This document shows positions 12,301 to 26,922 of a stretch of DNA of 64,000 bases, in pieces. Source of the stretch: Euglena gracilis (Eukaryota; Euglenida; Euglenophyceae; Euglenales); assembly GCA_039621445.1 (NCBI GenBank), contig CP154955.1, positions 21,503,823 through 21,567,822 on the forward strand. Direction: 5' to 3'. Below the pieces are notes generated by a model, which was not told where the DNA came from, ran no database searches, and saw only the letters and a list, made by a program, of their open reading frames with translations. The position numbers were made by a program, and so were the translations under genes. Each line of letters opens with the position of its first letter. Position 1 is the first letter of the stretch.

Positions 12301-15300
12301 AAAAACGTCCAGTCTTTTTTCCCTTGAAGGATGTGCTTATTTATTGGTTTATTGTTTTTAAATGTTTTATTTTGTTGTTGCCAACCTTGCCAATTTGGTG
12401 TTTCCAACCAAAAACTTTTCTTCTGTCATTATGAGATGGGTAAATTCTGTCGAAAAATGTAAGTCACATGAAAGTTAAAGTCATATGCAATCTATGATGC
12501 CTATAAATTGTCCCTTCTCTTGTTTTTTTTAAACAAGCAAGCATGGCTTTGTGGGTTTTCTCATCTGAACAACAATTCATTTTGTGAAATATGTCAGAAA
12601 GTAGCAACACAGCGACATTCCTTTCGCCCAGGAGCACTGGGGCTTTAGCAATGATTCAATATAAATATTCATTTCAACGACGCTCTCATCAACACGCCCG
12701 TCTGATGATGACTCGCATCATTGTGATTTACAGTCTGTTGTTGAGCCAACGTTAGCCTTTAGGCCCTGTCCCTTTCATGGGAGAATGAAAAAGAACTCCG
12801 GCAGGGACCATGTCCAGCACCCTCACCGCCGTGCCCACCGGGACTCCGACACCGACGGCCACCGGCAGTGGCACCTCCACCATTACCCCTTCCTCAACCG
12901 CCACAGGCATGCCGCGGCTTTGTAAATGCTTCTCTGCTCCGGGGGTAAGGAGTGTCCGTTTTTTTTTTTTTTGCAGGTGGCATTCTCCACATGTGTTTGA
13001 TCTTTCAGCTGGCATTCCCAGCAGTCATTTTTATGTCAGTGTCATTCTGGCCATACAGTTGTTTCTCCCGTGATGGAAATGGCCCATGGTCAGTTCCACT
13101 CTTCCAAAAACCAGTGGTCGTTTTTTTTTTGAAAACCAGATAGTCACAACCCCCTTGGGTTTGGGCCAAAAACCACCCACTCCAAAAAACCAGTCCCCCC
13201 CCTGGGAAGGGAGGTCGGCCATTGAAAGTGATTCTGACAGTTCAACAAGGACGGTTTTTGAAAAGTCGGATCAATTTCACCACGTTGCCCCAAACCCACA
13301 ATGCTGATCTGCAGTGCCACCAGCGAGCAGCAATGCTTTTCGCCTCCTTTTTGCACAGTTCAGCTGGTGTTGCAATTCGTGGGCATGAACTGGCACACGT
13401 TCTCCCGAATGAAACCCCCACAGGCACCGCCACTATAACACCGTCCCTCAGCGCCACAGTGTCCCACAGTATGACCAGGACGGGGTCCATCAGCCTCACC
13501 ACTACTGCCACCCCTCTCCCCACCAGCACCCCTTCCGGCACCGCCACCACCTCTGTAACCTGGACGGCGGTGCCCACGTGCACCCCGACTGTGTCCCCCT
13601 CCAGTACCGCAACGGTGTGCTTTGTGCTGCATGTGAGTATGGCCCAAGTCTGAGTTCCAGCAATGCCTCCCTCGCCTCTCCTCGTGTTTTCTTGAGATTT
13701 AAAGGGGGTTTCCAGTCAGGATTTTTTTTTTTAGAGTTGGACCTCACCGGGGGGTGGGGATGGGGGGGGTGGGTGCGTCCCCCTCTCCCCCCCGGGGTAT
13801 CCCCAAGGGTTCTGGGGGTCTCCTGCCTGGGTTTTGGCCATTTTTGGTTTTTCTTGGCGCGAAGCAGCAAGAATTTTCTTGGACCCATTGATGCCCCCAA
13901 AAATGGTTCCCCCGAACTCCTCTCCCCCCGGAATCAAAAAAACGCCCTCGTTATGTAAATTTAGCCGACTCCTTTTTTTCTCGCCAGCAGCCTGATGTTT
14001 CAGCCAATAGGGCCTCAGCCAAAAAAATACCTTCTTTCCCAAAATCATTCTTTTTTTTTTTTTTGAAAAACGGTGACCCTCGCCCCCAAGTCCAAGGTGG
14101 TCAAGCCGACCATTGTTCCAGCTGGCTGGCTGGCTCTTTCCCCCGGGGTTCCTTCACAACCTCCTCTCCCTGTGCCTCCAGCCCACGGCGGTCCCTACGG
14201 CGACAGGCAGCCCGACAGCGACTCTGACCACCACGTCCACCCCGACCCATAGCCCCAGCGCCTCCGGCACCGCCACGGCCTCCCCCTCCGCCACCCGCAC
14301 CCCGGTCCCCACCCGCACCCCAACCGCCACGCTGTCGTACACCGCGACCCCCACAAAGCCCCTTACCCAAAGCCCCTGCCAGGCTTTGATATGGAGCGAA
14401 CTCCTCATGTTAACAATGGTTGTCTTTCCACCGTTTGCTTTTCTACTCCGCAGGTAAGGAGTGTCCTCTTTTTCTTTTTTTTGAATTTGGCATTCTCCAC
14501 ACGTGTCTGATCTTTCAGATAGCACTCTCAGCAGTCATTTTTCTGTAAGTCTATACATTTTTTACTCCCCCCCCCGGGGGTCATCTCCACTCTTCCAAAA
14601 CCAGTGGTCGTCGGAACCACTTAAATCATTGGCCCACCCCCCTCTCATGGGGCAAAACCATAGGGTTTGGTACTGCCTGGTTTTCCAAAAAAAAACCTAC
14701 CGTTGAATAAGGACGTTGTACAGAAAGTTGGAGATATTTAACCACGTTGCCCCAAACCCACCAAAACGTGTTTTAAACGATCCACAGTGTCCAAAGCCGA
14801 TATTTTTGAAGGTTGCTGCCGTGGTTCAATACAAGGAGGCTGTCGCGACTGTGGGTTGGAGTAGGGGTTCAAGACTGCCACCTGCAACAGGAGTCTGGAC
14901 CAACCCCAGGGGGTTCCTGGGCTCCCCCAAGGTGAAAAATTTTCCTTACGGCGGTTTTCGCCAAAATTCTCAGCAGTTTTGACAAAGTTTTGTCCAAAGA
15001 CTTCCCAAAATGGTGGTCAGGGTCGATTTTGGTGGGAAGAAATCTTTCATTTTGGCTGTTTCGTTTTTTCCGTGTACGTGGTCTCCCCTCCACCCCAAGT
15101 GGGGGGTCCGACCATACAATCATTGGTCACTGGCCGACCCCCCCCCCTCCGGGGAGGGTGGCTGGTTTTTTCGGAGTGACTGAGTGTTTTTTTTGGCCCA
15201 GACCCCTTCCCCCTTGGGGAGCAGCAAAAAAAACCACAAAAGAGTGACCGACCCCCCCCCCCGGGGGGGGCGTAGTGACTGACTGGTTTTCTGGAATAAA

Positions 15301-16459
15301 GTCAGTGACTGGTTTTTGGAAGAATGGAAGTGACCCTGTGGGGGTCGGTATGGGTCCGACCCCCCCCCCCCATTTGCCCTCCCTTGTATTGAACCCTGGT
15401 CTGGCACCCACCGGGGGAGTGAGGGGTTGAATCAAGCGGTTCCCCTGGAGGGGATTTTGTTTTTTGTTTTCGGCGCGAAGAGCCAAAGAGCTTTTGTAAC
15501 CGAATTTCACCACCCAAAAGTGGTTTTCCCTGAGCCCCCCCCCCCCCCCCAGGGGGTGGGTGGGTGAATGGGGGCCAACATCCCCCGGACCAAAAAAAAT
15601 CTGGTTCACAGTATCCTTTAAAACAACCCCCCCCCCTCCCTGGCTTTGGGGTCAAACTCTGCCCTCAGCCCCAGCGAGACCGGCAGCCAGACGGGGACGT
15701 CCTCGGCCAGCTCTTCCAGCACGTCCTCGGCGTCGACCAGCGCCACCAGCACCGGGACACGGACGCCGACACCGACGGGGTGTCTGTCCTCTGCAATCCT
15801 CTTTGCTTTATTCAGAAAGTTGGGGAGATGTGCAAAAGTTGAAGGTGTCTTCTGCTGCAGAAGGGCATCCATTTTTTGTCGGGTGTGGAGGGGTTATTGA
15901 CCACAGGGGTTAATGGGATTTGAGGGCTCATTCTCCTCAATTTTCTTCAAATTCCACAAGAACATGCACCATTAGTGCATTGTCGCATTTCATGAAATCA
16001 CATTCATAATAACCTTCCGTTGCATTTTTTTTGCATTTTGATTTTTTCCTGCAACCAAGTAAGATTCTCCTTTTTCTTTATGTGCTGTTTTTTTTCATTA
16101 TTTTTTTCCATAGAGCCACCAGTGTTTTGTGAATGTTTTTGTGATTTTTTTTGTACATACATACATACATACATACATACATACATACATACATACGTAC
16201 GTACGTACGTACATACGTACGTACGTACGTACGTACGTACGTACGTATGTATGTATGTACGTACGTACGTACGTACGTACGTACGTACGTACGTACATAC
16301 ATACATACATACATACATACATACATACATACATACATACATACATACATACATACATACATACATACATACATACATACATACATACATACATACATAC
16401 ATACATACATACATAAATACATACATACACACATACATACATACATACATATGTGTATG

Positions 16460-16491
<32 letters not shown>

Positions 16492-19400
16492 TACACACAC
16501 ACATATACATATATACATGTTAGACAACACTTCCCTTGTAAAATTTTAAATTGTTCAAAGGGGTTTCTAACGGACGTTTTTTTCGCATTTTTTCCGCATT
16601 TTTATTGAATTTTTTATCCCTGTTTTTGGTCGTTCCCCAAGGACGTGGTACATAGTCTGTTGTTTTCGTTTTCCTTTCCGGTTTTGCATTTCCTCAAACA
16701 TCGTTTTCCAATCTCGATTTGATGGTATTTTACTCAAAAAAATTCCTTATCCCATGGAGCATAATTCTACAGGCATTGAAGGCCGCTGAGGTCTGCCCAA
16801 GCACCTGTTGTTTCCGAAACGGAGCATTTGGGTAGCCCATTGGCCTTCCACCTCTGCCCCCGCTCCGCTGCACCAGGTCCGGGACGCTGTCGGCCACCCC
16901 CAGCGGCACCGCCACGGCCACCGTCTCATGCACGCTGTCCCAGACCGCCTCGGGGACTCTCAGCGGCACGGCCTCCACCACGGCGTCCCCCTCCGCCTCG
17001 GGCTCGCCGACCCGCAGCGGCAGCCCGACGGCCACGGGCAGCGGGACGGCGTCGCCCTCGCCCACCGCCCCGCCCACCTCGAGTGGCAGCCCCACCCCCA
17101 CCACGACGCTCACCCCCACCAGGACGGGGTGCGCCTATGCTTCCTCAACGTGGGTCACTGTGCACCGTGGTTATCAGAAAAAACACGACCTTCACGTTTA
17201 AAATCAAGGGTTGTGCTTAACCTTCTGTTTGAAGAAAGGCAGCTGCATAATACCAGATTCTGGATGGTAAACAGATAACAGATAATATTATTTGCTGGAG
17301 ATTCATTTTGTCATTGCTGAACACATGGAAAAAAATCCGCATCCTGTGGTCTTTTTGACTTGTTTGCTGCTTCTTTGAGAACATTTTTTTGCCCACTGCG
17401 GGTCTGATCTTTTTCAGTCAGCGCAACAGCGGATGGGGAGCAGCTCATTCTTTCCCCCCTTATTGCAAAGTGGCGATGGCCCTCACAACTCCCTGCTCTT
17501 TGCACTGTTTGTGTACCCGCAGCTCAGCCACAGGGACGCGCACTCAAACGACGTCCCCGACCCGGACATTGAGCCCCAGCGCCACCGACAGCACGACGGC
17601 GACAGTGACGGGAAGCCCAACCGCAACCGCCTCAGCGTCCGCCACAACCAGTGCCACCTCGACCCAAACCAGGACGCCAACCGGGTTCTTCCCTCTTCGT
17701 CAAATTACTGGCGAGAAGACAGGCTTATGAAAAAATAGAGAGAGTTTAATGTTTATTTTTTACCCGTCAGACCTAGGACATTGGCCCACAAACACAAAAA
17801 TGTGACTATTGTGTGTGGTCTGGACGGATCCTGGGGTTTACCCCCCAAAGAAGGCCAAATTTTTCTTTCTGTCACTGTGAGCCTGAAAATTTAACAATTC
17901 TGACAGATTTTTGCCCAAAGCAACATTTTGGATTGATTTTTTTGTTGCAAAAAAAATTGGCCCAGCCTTTTACATTGGGCTGAAAAACATTCACCACGAG
18001 GACTCTTGGCAAAGGGGGGGACCAGAGGGGTATCATACATCCGTGTACATTTGCATGTATTGGATGTGCGTGCACGCCATATTCTTTTTTAGAGGTTTTA
18101 GTACAATCAATTTGTCTCTCCAATTACATTTCATTTCAACCCTTTGGATGGTTGGCCCAGTCGATATGGGCGCTTTTGCAACTACAGATACGTATGGATA
18201 ACTACGGATAAGAATATAACCCCCCCCCAACTATGGATAAGCGCCAATCCCTGCCTTGTCATCCTGCCCAGTAATTGCCAATTTGGAACGTACTGTTCAT
18301 TGGGAGTTGACCTCCTTGCCCACCAACTGAGCAACACCAAAGGTTTAGCCTTTTGGCAAGCTTTGGGAGAAAATAGCGGCGGGTGCAAACAGTTTTTAAG
18401 CGCTTAATTGAGCAGTCTGCGGTACTTGGTATTTTTGGTTTGTGATGGAATACAATTGCCACATGTTTAGCAGGTTCAGGCCGTCTCCGACCCCCAGGCA
18501 GTTTTCTTTCAGGTCCGCCAATCTGGCCTTTAACCCCCCCCAAAAAATAAGACCCCCCCCCCCTGGAGGCTTCCAGCAACGGACCCAAAAATAAAACCTG
18601 GGTCTTATTTTTGGGGGGGGTTTACCTCTGCACTCGCCAACTGATTAAGCCAACTTCTTTGGGGTACAGCCCATAAGTGGCCTGCCCCTGGCCTGCATTA
18701 TCGCTTGTGGGGTGTGTTGTGTGCAACAACGACCCCCCCCCCCCCGCCGCTTCCACCTCTGCCCCCGCTCCGCTGCACCAGGTCCGGGACGCCGTCGGCC
18801 ACCCCCAGTGGCACCGCCACGGCCACCGTCTCATGCACGCCGTCCCAGACCGCCTCGGGGACTCTCAGCGGCACGGCCTCCACCACGGCGTCCCCCTCCG
18901 CCTCGGGCTCGCCGACCCGCAGCGGCAGCCCGACGGCCACGGGCAGCGGGACGGCGTCGCCCTCGCCCACCGCCCCGCCCACCTCGAGTGGCAGCCCCAC
19001 CCCCACCACGACCCTCACCCCCACCAGGACGGGGTGTGCGTTGCTGTGCTTGCCACACTTTCTTAAAGGGAATGGGCATGTTCAGATGGGTGATATTTTC
19101 TTGTGTTGTTATTTTCTGCCCAGCGTTTTGTTTTGAGGGTTGATGACAACCAATCTTATTTTTTGGACGTTGGACAGTTGATATATGACTGAAAGAAGAA
19201 TTTATGAGTCAATTTCTCGGTCAGTTATATTTTCTGGCATATGAAAATGAAGCAGATCTTTGGACACACTTTTTTGTTGAAAACATGTACTCTTGTCACG
19301 TATTTGGCAGAAGTCCTCAAAATTTTGAGCATTTTGAATTTTTTTTTGCAAGGAGGATGGAAAGCGAATTGAAAGATATAAGTTGGAATATTGGCTTAAA

Positions 19401-22400
19401 TCCTGAACGGTCAAGTCAATTTTCCAGGAGTTATCCATGTCAGGTTTCTTGGCCACAAATCTGTCTTCTTCATAGCAAGGCTTTTCCGTCAAGGTCTCTC
19501 TATCTGGTCTGTCGATCTATCTGTCTATCTATCTATCTACCTGATGTACCGTGTAAATTTTTCCTCTCATGTGCTTCTTGACCAGCTTTTTTCCCGTGTT
19601 TCCTGTCCATTGAGTGTTCGTCATGTTCCCTCCGGGGAGTCCTGTTTTGTTTGAGTGTAGTGATGGCATTGGTCCCTCACCTAATGGGGAGAAATATTAC
19701 CGTTATGAAATTGCACCTTTTTTGGCTTTTGGTTTTGTTTTGGCCCCTAGTGGTACGACCACCCCCCGGTCGGGGGTTGCAGGTTGTGGGGTGTGTACGA
19801 CCACCCCCCCTGGTCGGGGGTTGCAGGAACCCGGTCGGTGGACAAGGGGGGGGGGGGGCGGGTAATAGTCTGTCAGTCTTTCCATCCATCCTTCCATCTA
19901 GCAATTAACTTTTGTCGGCCATCACGACCAAACGAACACACCCATGCAGATGCCCTCTTAAAAAAATGCTGGTGGGACAGCAAAGGCACCAGAGAATTTT
20001 TTTTGGCCATTTTGCTTCATGCCTGTGGCCATTTTTTTTTTTTGCATTCCAAAGCCTGGCATGTTCAGGTCTGCCACGAGCTCGGCCACCGCCACCCCAA
20101 CCCCAGTGCCGACGGCCACCGCGACGCCGACAGGCACCGGCACCGGCAGCCCGTCGCGGACCTGCACCGGGTCGCCGTCCGGCACCGCCAGCCGGACGGC
20201 GACCTCCTCCCGCAGCCGGACCGCCAGTCCCTCCCCCAGTGCCACGGCCACCCTCACCTCCTCCACCAGCCGCACCGGGTCCTCTGCCAAGGGACCAGGG
20301 CGTTGGTTGCTTAAGAAAACTTGACCCCACCCCCGGGGGTCCAGCCAGCCAGCAGCCTTTTTCCAGCCCTGGACCCCCCTCCCTCCCATCAATGAGATTC
20401 AAAATGGGCAAAATAGGTCAGAAATGCGCGAAAATTGGTCGAAAAGAATGCTGTCCAGGACGTTTTGGGGGTCAAAAGGTCGATTTTTTTTGCACAATAG
20501 GGATTCTTTTGGAAATTCTTGCAGTTTCAATTTTTTTTTGGTGTCCCAGGTCCGTCCAGTTCCAGCCGGGGAGCTCCATGGGGGGGTGTTAGCCAGCAGC
20601 CTTTTTCCAGCCAGCCCATCTTTTCCTGCCTCTGAGCTGGACCCCCCGGGTCTTTAAGCAACGCCCTGCAAGGGACGTTGCTGAGGATTTACCCCCCCCA
20701 CCCCAATGGTACAGCCGGGGGGGGGCTTTGTGCTGGGGGGTGCATAACAGGTAGGGTCTGGCGGAAGGGCCAGGCAACCATCACTCACATGTTGCACAAG
20801 CGTATATGCCGCGAGGGACGTCTCTCCCGGGAAGAACCTTTTTTTGCCCCGACACAAAAGGAAGTGCAGTTTCCCACAAACTTGCTTTTCCCCCGCCTCC
20901 CCCCTCCCCAACATTCCTTGACGACCTGGGGGTGTCCTGCCATGTCTCTTCTTTCAGCAGCACAGCATCACTCACTCCATCGTCCACCACCACTTGCAGT
21001 GAATCCGCAACAGCAACCCAAACCACCTCCATTTCCAGAAGTCCAACTCATTCATCTTATTGCTTTGCCTGGTCTCATTACTGAGAGAATGTTCTTCTTC
21101 CCCCCAATGTTTGTTTCATCTAAAACTAGCCACAAAGTCTCTGGGCAGGTTTAAGGGCAGGTTTAAGACAGATCTTCTTTCTACTCTCTTCAAACATAAC
21201 CCCCTGTATGACTCCACAGAACAGGATCCCCCGGAAACGTAGACCTTGCTACCGACACGAGGCACAGGGTATGCAACAAGATGCATGCTCCGTGTGTATT
21301 GAAATGTTACACATAGGTAGTAATTTGTTGGCGACACAAAGCACCAAAGGAAAACTACCGTGTTTTGTTACGTGAAAAACTCGGATTTTTTCTTTGATAA
21401 AAAATGGGGGGAAACACTCGTGAGGAACGTTGGACTGAAAAACTGGGATTTTTTTTGGACAAAGGTTTCTTCAACCATTTTAAGGTTTCCAGAATTTCCC
21501 CGGGCAAATTCAGGAAAAATTCGATTTCCTCCAGTGAACACCAAGCTTATCTGTGATTCTTGATGTGTATTTTATTATTCCAATTTGCCAGTTCCCAAGT
21601 TAATTTTCCTGTGTGAAAAAAATGGCTCGGGTTTTCAGCTTTTTTGCCAAATTTGGATTTTAACACTTTTTAGATCAATTTCAGAAAATCTCGAGATTTC
21701 ATGTGAATTCTCCTGGAAACTCCCGGGCACATTGTTTTGATTTATTTGCAAATTCAAGTTGCTCAACATATTGTGACAATTGCCTCAACAAATACGACCA
21801 TATTGCAAATGGACACAATGTTATTTATTTTTTCCTTTGATGTCGTTGTTGCCATTGTTGTTTTGAGGTTCCCGTATCTCCTCTTCCACAAATCTCTCTC
21901 CCAAATTTGCATCACAAACGTGCATCGCAAGCAGTCATGTGATCCCATTCCCCCACCGCATCCCCGACGCAGACAACAACCGGCACCGCCACCAGAACCG
22001 CCACCCCCAGCCCCACGCCATCTGACCTGCCCACCCCCAGCACCACCGCCACTGCCTCCCCTGTCCCCGGCGTTCCTGGCGATGGAGGGTGGGTTTGGCC
22101 GTCATTTCTCCCGAGGCGACTGGGGTGCGTGTGATGGACGGGGAACGGGGCCGCCGGCCCGCCGCGGCCCAGCAGCGCCGGGGGGCCACCGCGACTCCCG
22201 TCCCCACCGCGACGGCGAGCCCCAGCCCCTCACGCACCGCCAGCCGCACGGCGTCCGCCACGGCCACCCGGACCCCCACCGGCACACGCACCACCACCGC
22301 CTCGCCCACCGTCACGACCTCCCCGTCCGCCTCCGCCACGCCGCCCTCCACCGGCAGCCCAAGTGGCACGGCAACCGCCAGTGCCACCCACAGTGGAACC

Positions 22401-25400
22401 CCGACCCGATCCGCCACGGCCAGTGCCACAGCTGGCCAGGGCAGCCCTTGTCGGCGGGGCTGCACCCCTCAGGCATCCAACAAACGACGCTCTTGCATTG
22501 TTTGGATACCAACTTTTTTGCAAGTGGAATGCCAGAGATTTTCGGCGACCGAAAACTGGAGGTAGGAGGGCCCCCCCCCCCCAGTTTTGGAAGGGGTCCC
22601 ACCCCCCTCCCCTCCTTCAAGATTCCCATACAAGCCTGCTGGGAGGTTTTTGTTGTTTTTGTTATTTTTTATTTGGTGTGATGCAAATAATTATAAACCC
22701 CCAGTGGTGGTGGTCCATATTTTGCACCTGCGTAATAATTAAGTTCAGGGTGTTCAGGGCCTTTTTTGGGTCCATAAAATACAAGGTTTGCTTTCGACCA
22801 ATCAATGGAAGGCTTGACACCCAATTTTGACATGTGTCCGCTGTCCGCCATGAGTCATTCTCTCTTTTTGTCGGTGTCCATGTGCCTTCGGCATCTGCAG
22901 CGCGAAATGTGAGCGCCGCCCTCTCTGCACAGTATCGCGAACCGCCACCCTCACGCCATCGAATTCGGGCTCAGCTACCGACAGCCCCACCGCCACGACA
23001 AGCCGGGGCAGGACTGAATGGGCGATGTTCCCCCACCTGCAACACGCCGTTGGCGGTGCACACAGCAGCTCTGTGTCTAAGCCACAGATTCATTTAACCC
23101 CCGTGTGACCTCAGGATGGATGGGTTTTCTTGAGTGGGTGGGTGGGTTTGGGCCCGGGGGAAAGAGCGGGGGGGGGGTCCCCAAGTGATCCCCAGCCAGT
23201 GATTTGGTGGCTGTGTGCATGTTCCGTGCGCTGCACCACCCGAGGCCCCCCGGCCCATCCAGCCCTGCTGGGGACGGCCACCCGCAGCGGGTCGGGCACC
23301 ACCTCCCTCACCGCCTCCGTCTCCCGCACCGCCACCGCCACCGCCAGCCCCAGCGCCACCGTCTCGCGGAGTTCCACAGCCACGTCCACGGCGTCGCTCA
23401 CGGCGTCCCCCACAGGTTCGCCTGGGGATGGGCTCCATCGCTTTCACTTCACTTTCCGTCACTCCATTCCTTGCTTTTGCATTCCCCTGCATTTTGTTCC
23501 CGCAAGCGGTTGTGGGACAGGTTGCAGAGGTGCGATACTTTTACGAAGATGTTTTCTTTGTGCCGCACCTTAGAGAGGAAAATTAAGCGAGGCAGAGAAT
23601 CCTCAATTTCCGTCCAAGAACATCATACTTTGTCAAAATTGACAGGTGCCAAAGTTTGGGGCAGTATTAACCCAAAATAGAAGTCAAAAATGTGCAACTT
23701 CAGAAATTAGTGCATTTGGGGGTTATTTTGAGTTTGAGAATAGTATAATATTATATCCCAAATAAAATATGCCCAAAATAATGTACTTTCCCCAAACAAT
23801 GTACATCCCGGCCCCGGCTTCGGATGCCCAAATACACACACGGAATCAATGTTTTTTGGGTGTCTCAGAGAAAGCGCAGGCCGGTGTCGAATAGTCGCCC
23901 AGCTGCACTAACACCTTGTTTTCAACCAGATGTGTCGATTTCAGACACATCTGCACCCCCCTCAGCTACTGCAGACATGCATCCCAACTTTTACACATAC
24001 CCCCACCAGAACGGCACGCGCCACCAGGACCACAACTCGGACACTTCCTTCCAATGTATGCATTGTAGAAGAATGTCCGCTCAACCAGATTTCGACTGTG
24101 GATGTCGATAGTCGAAAAACCAACACAAATCCACGTTTCTCGCAGCTTCTGAAAGTCGCAGCTCATGGGGTCTCCTGTGCATTTTCCATTTCTATATTTT
24201 CCACTGCGGGCGTCTGGGCGGTGGCCGGCGTGCAGCCCAAGCCAAGAAACGGGTGCATTTCCCCGACCGTCACACACAAGAAGCCCATCCCCTCCCCGCC
24301 CACCGTCACCGCCAGCCCCTCGGCCAGCCTCACCCGTTCCCTGACCGCCTCGGCCCCCGTTCCCAGCCCCCTCCCCCCCTCCCCCTCCCCCCCCCAACCC
24401 GGGTTTTTTTTTGAAAAGCGTCCCTGAGTATGGCTGGGTTGGCCAGTACCGCGGGGGGGGGGGGGTGGCTTGAACGGGAAGATTTGTTGTGGGAGAAGTT
24501 TTGGACGAAATTTTGTCCAGGATTTTTTCTCCCAATGTTGAGAATACATTCAGGACTTTTGCGGCAAATTTGAGAAATCCAATTTCCTCCGGTGAACACC
24601 CAAGAATTTTATTCGGCGCTTTGCGCCCAGGTTTGGAGTATATTTTTGTTCCAAAGCATTTGCTTAGAATCGTCCAGAATTTCTCCCGGTGGTGATTACG
24701 CAAACGTTCAGAATTCTTCCCGGCATTTTAAGGATTAGTCCATTTTTCCTGACAAAAAATTCCCGTCAGCAATTGTTCCCGGTCAGACTCCCCCCCTCCC
24801 GGGAGCAGTCACCATGCATCACCATTTGTGTTTACTGAGTTGCCTCCCAATGGGATGGGTCCCCCCCAACCCCCCCCCCCAGAGTCAGCATATCCCCTGG
24901 GAGGGGTCCAGCCTCGCACCTCCACCATTGACGAGTGTTGATGAGAATTCCTGCCACCAAACTGCCGTTTATGTGGGGAAAAAAAAGGGCGTTCGACAAT
25001 AATTTGAGCTGACCAGCCCATTTTCAACTATTTTTGCCTTTTTAACAGGTATTTTTCTCACCCCCGAAAGCAAAAAAAAAACCTACAATCCAGGCGCCTT
25101 TCAGGTGGCTGCTTTGTGGGCCTATTTTTTGGACCCAATTGGAACCCTGGTTAGGCGCTGTTCCACCCAGGATGCCCCAGGGGGGGGTCAGGGAGAAAAT
25201 TTTCAACGCACCACGAATGTTCCAGAATCTAAGCTGGACAGACCTCCCCCCTGCTGGCCTGGTGTTCCGCCTGCCTCCTGTCCGGCCCTCCTTTCCCTCT
25301 CCAACACGAACGTTAATTTGGTGCTTTATTCTAGCGCTGGTGGAACTTTTTGGACAGATTTTCTTGATAAATTGATGTTGAAAGTGCATGCTGTTCCTGG

Positions 25401-26731
25401 GGCTATTTTTGAGAGCCTTTTTGACGCTTTTTTTCTTGCTCTGTTTGGGTGGAAGTGGCCGAGCCACCCTTTTACTCCTCGTCGGCTGTCCAGACCCTCC
25501 TGAGCGATTTTGCCTGTGAGTGCAGAGTGCAACTCTCCCCTTCAGATTCCACCCCTCAGGCAGCGGTCTCTAGAAAAGCCCCATTCCCAACCAGGACCAG
25601 CACCGCCACCCCAAGCAATTCCGGGACAACAAGCACCACCACCCGGTCGCCCAGCGTGTCAAGTACCGGTGTGCCACTGACACTGTGGCAGTCAAGGATC
25701 CTGGCGAGGCGGGTGGATTTTGCCCTCGTTTTGCCGCAGTTCTTGCCGCTTTGCTGCCCATTTGCGTCAGAATGGGAGTTGCCAAGGCAGCGTTAAGGAT
25801 AAGGCTGTGTCCTCACTGTTTCGGTCTGCTTGCCCTCCCTCCCAGCGACGCCAAGCAGAACGGGGTCCTCCACCACAACCCTCAGCGCCTCCTCCTCACG
25901 GTCCGCCACCCCAACGCACACCGCCACGTTGAGCCCCACGCCCACCGCCACCGGCACCGCCTCGGCCACCTGCACCCCCACGCCGGTGCCCACCAGCACC
26001 CCCAGCGGCACCGCCTCCCACACCGGCTCCCCGACCCGCACCGCCTCTGCCACCGACAGTGGCAGCCCGACCCGGTCCCGTTCCCCCAGCCGCACCACCA
26101 CTGGCTCAGCTACGGTGACAGCCACCCCACTGCCCACGCAGACTTTGCCCAGGCTCTGGAACGTGTGCCATGTGCGAGCTCATCTCTTCTCTACCTCAAA
26201 CTGTTGGGCTCACATGCCAACATATGCACCTTACCCGTATCTTGGGCCAAGTTCATATTTTTTACAGTCATTTTGGGCTGGGCTTGGAATGGACCTTGTC
26301 ATCGACCAGCCCAGATGACAAATGGCCTCCTCCTAGTTGAAGCCATTTAAGCCAGTTAAAAATGCAATATCCCATGGTCTGCCAACCGACCACAACGTCC
26401 TCCCCCTCTGCCACATGTTCTGTGTCCATACGTTCACTCACCTCACAGATGGGAAAAACCTATTGCGAGTCCCCTGGGGAACGGGATCCTCGAGGCCGAC
26501 CTACACACTCTCCCCCTTCCCCTTCGCTGGGTGCTGTGAGTGAATGTATGCCCATATCCCCAAGTCGCACCCTCAGCCCCTCCTCCACCCTCCCACCAAC
26601 CCCAAGTGCCTCCCCCACAGCCACCCAGACGAGCAGCCGGACTGCTTCTGTCGATGGACCTTTTCCTGTCTGGCCCCATCCACCCTATCAAAATGGTCGG
26701 TCTCCGCTTTCAGAAGTTCAGCCGAAATGGG

Positions 26732-26822
<91 letters not shown>

Positions 26823-26850
26823 ACGCACACGCACACGCACACGCACACGC

Positions 26851-26922
<72 letters not shown>

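Noticed and set aside
16004-16549. Long Tyr/His/Thr and Tyr/Val/Met/Cys ORFs on both strands
   Set aside because: They are translations of the CATA/CGTA microsatellite.
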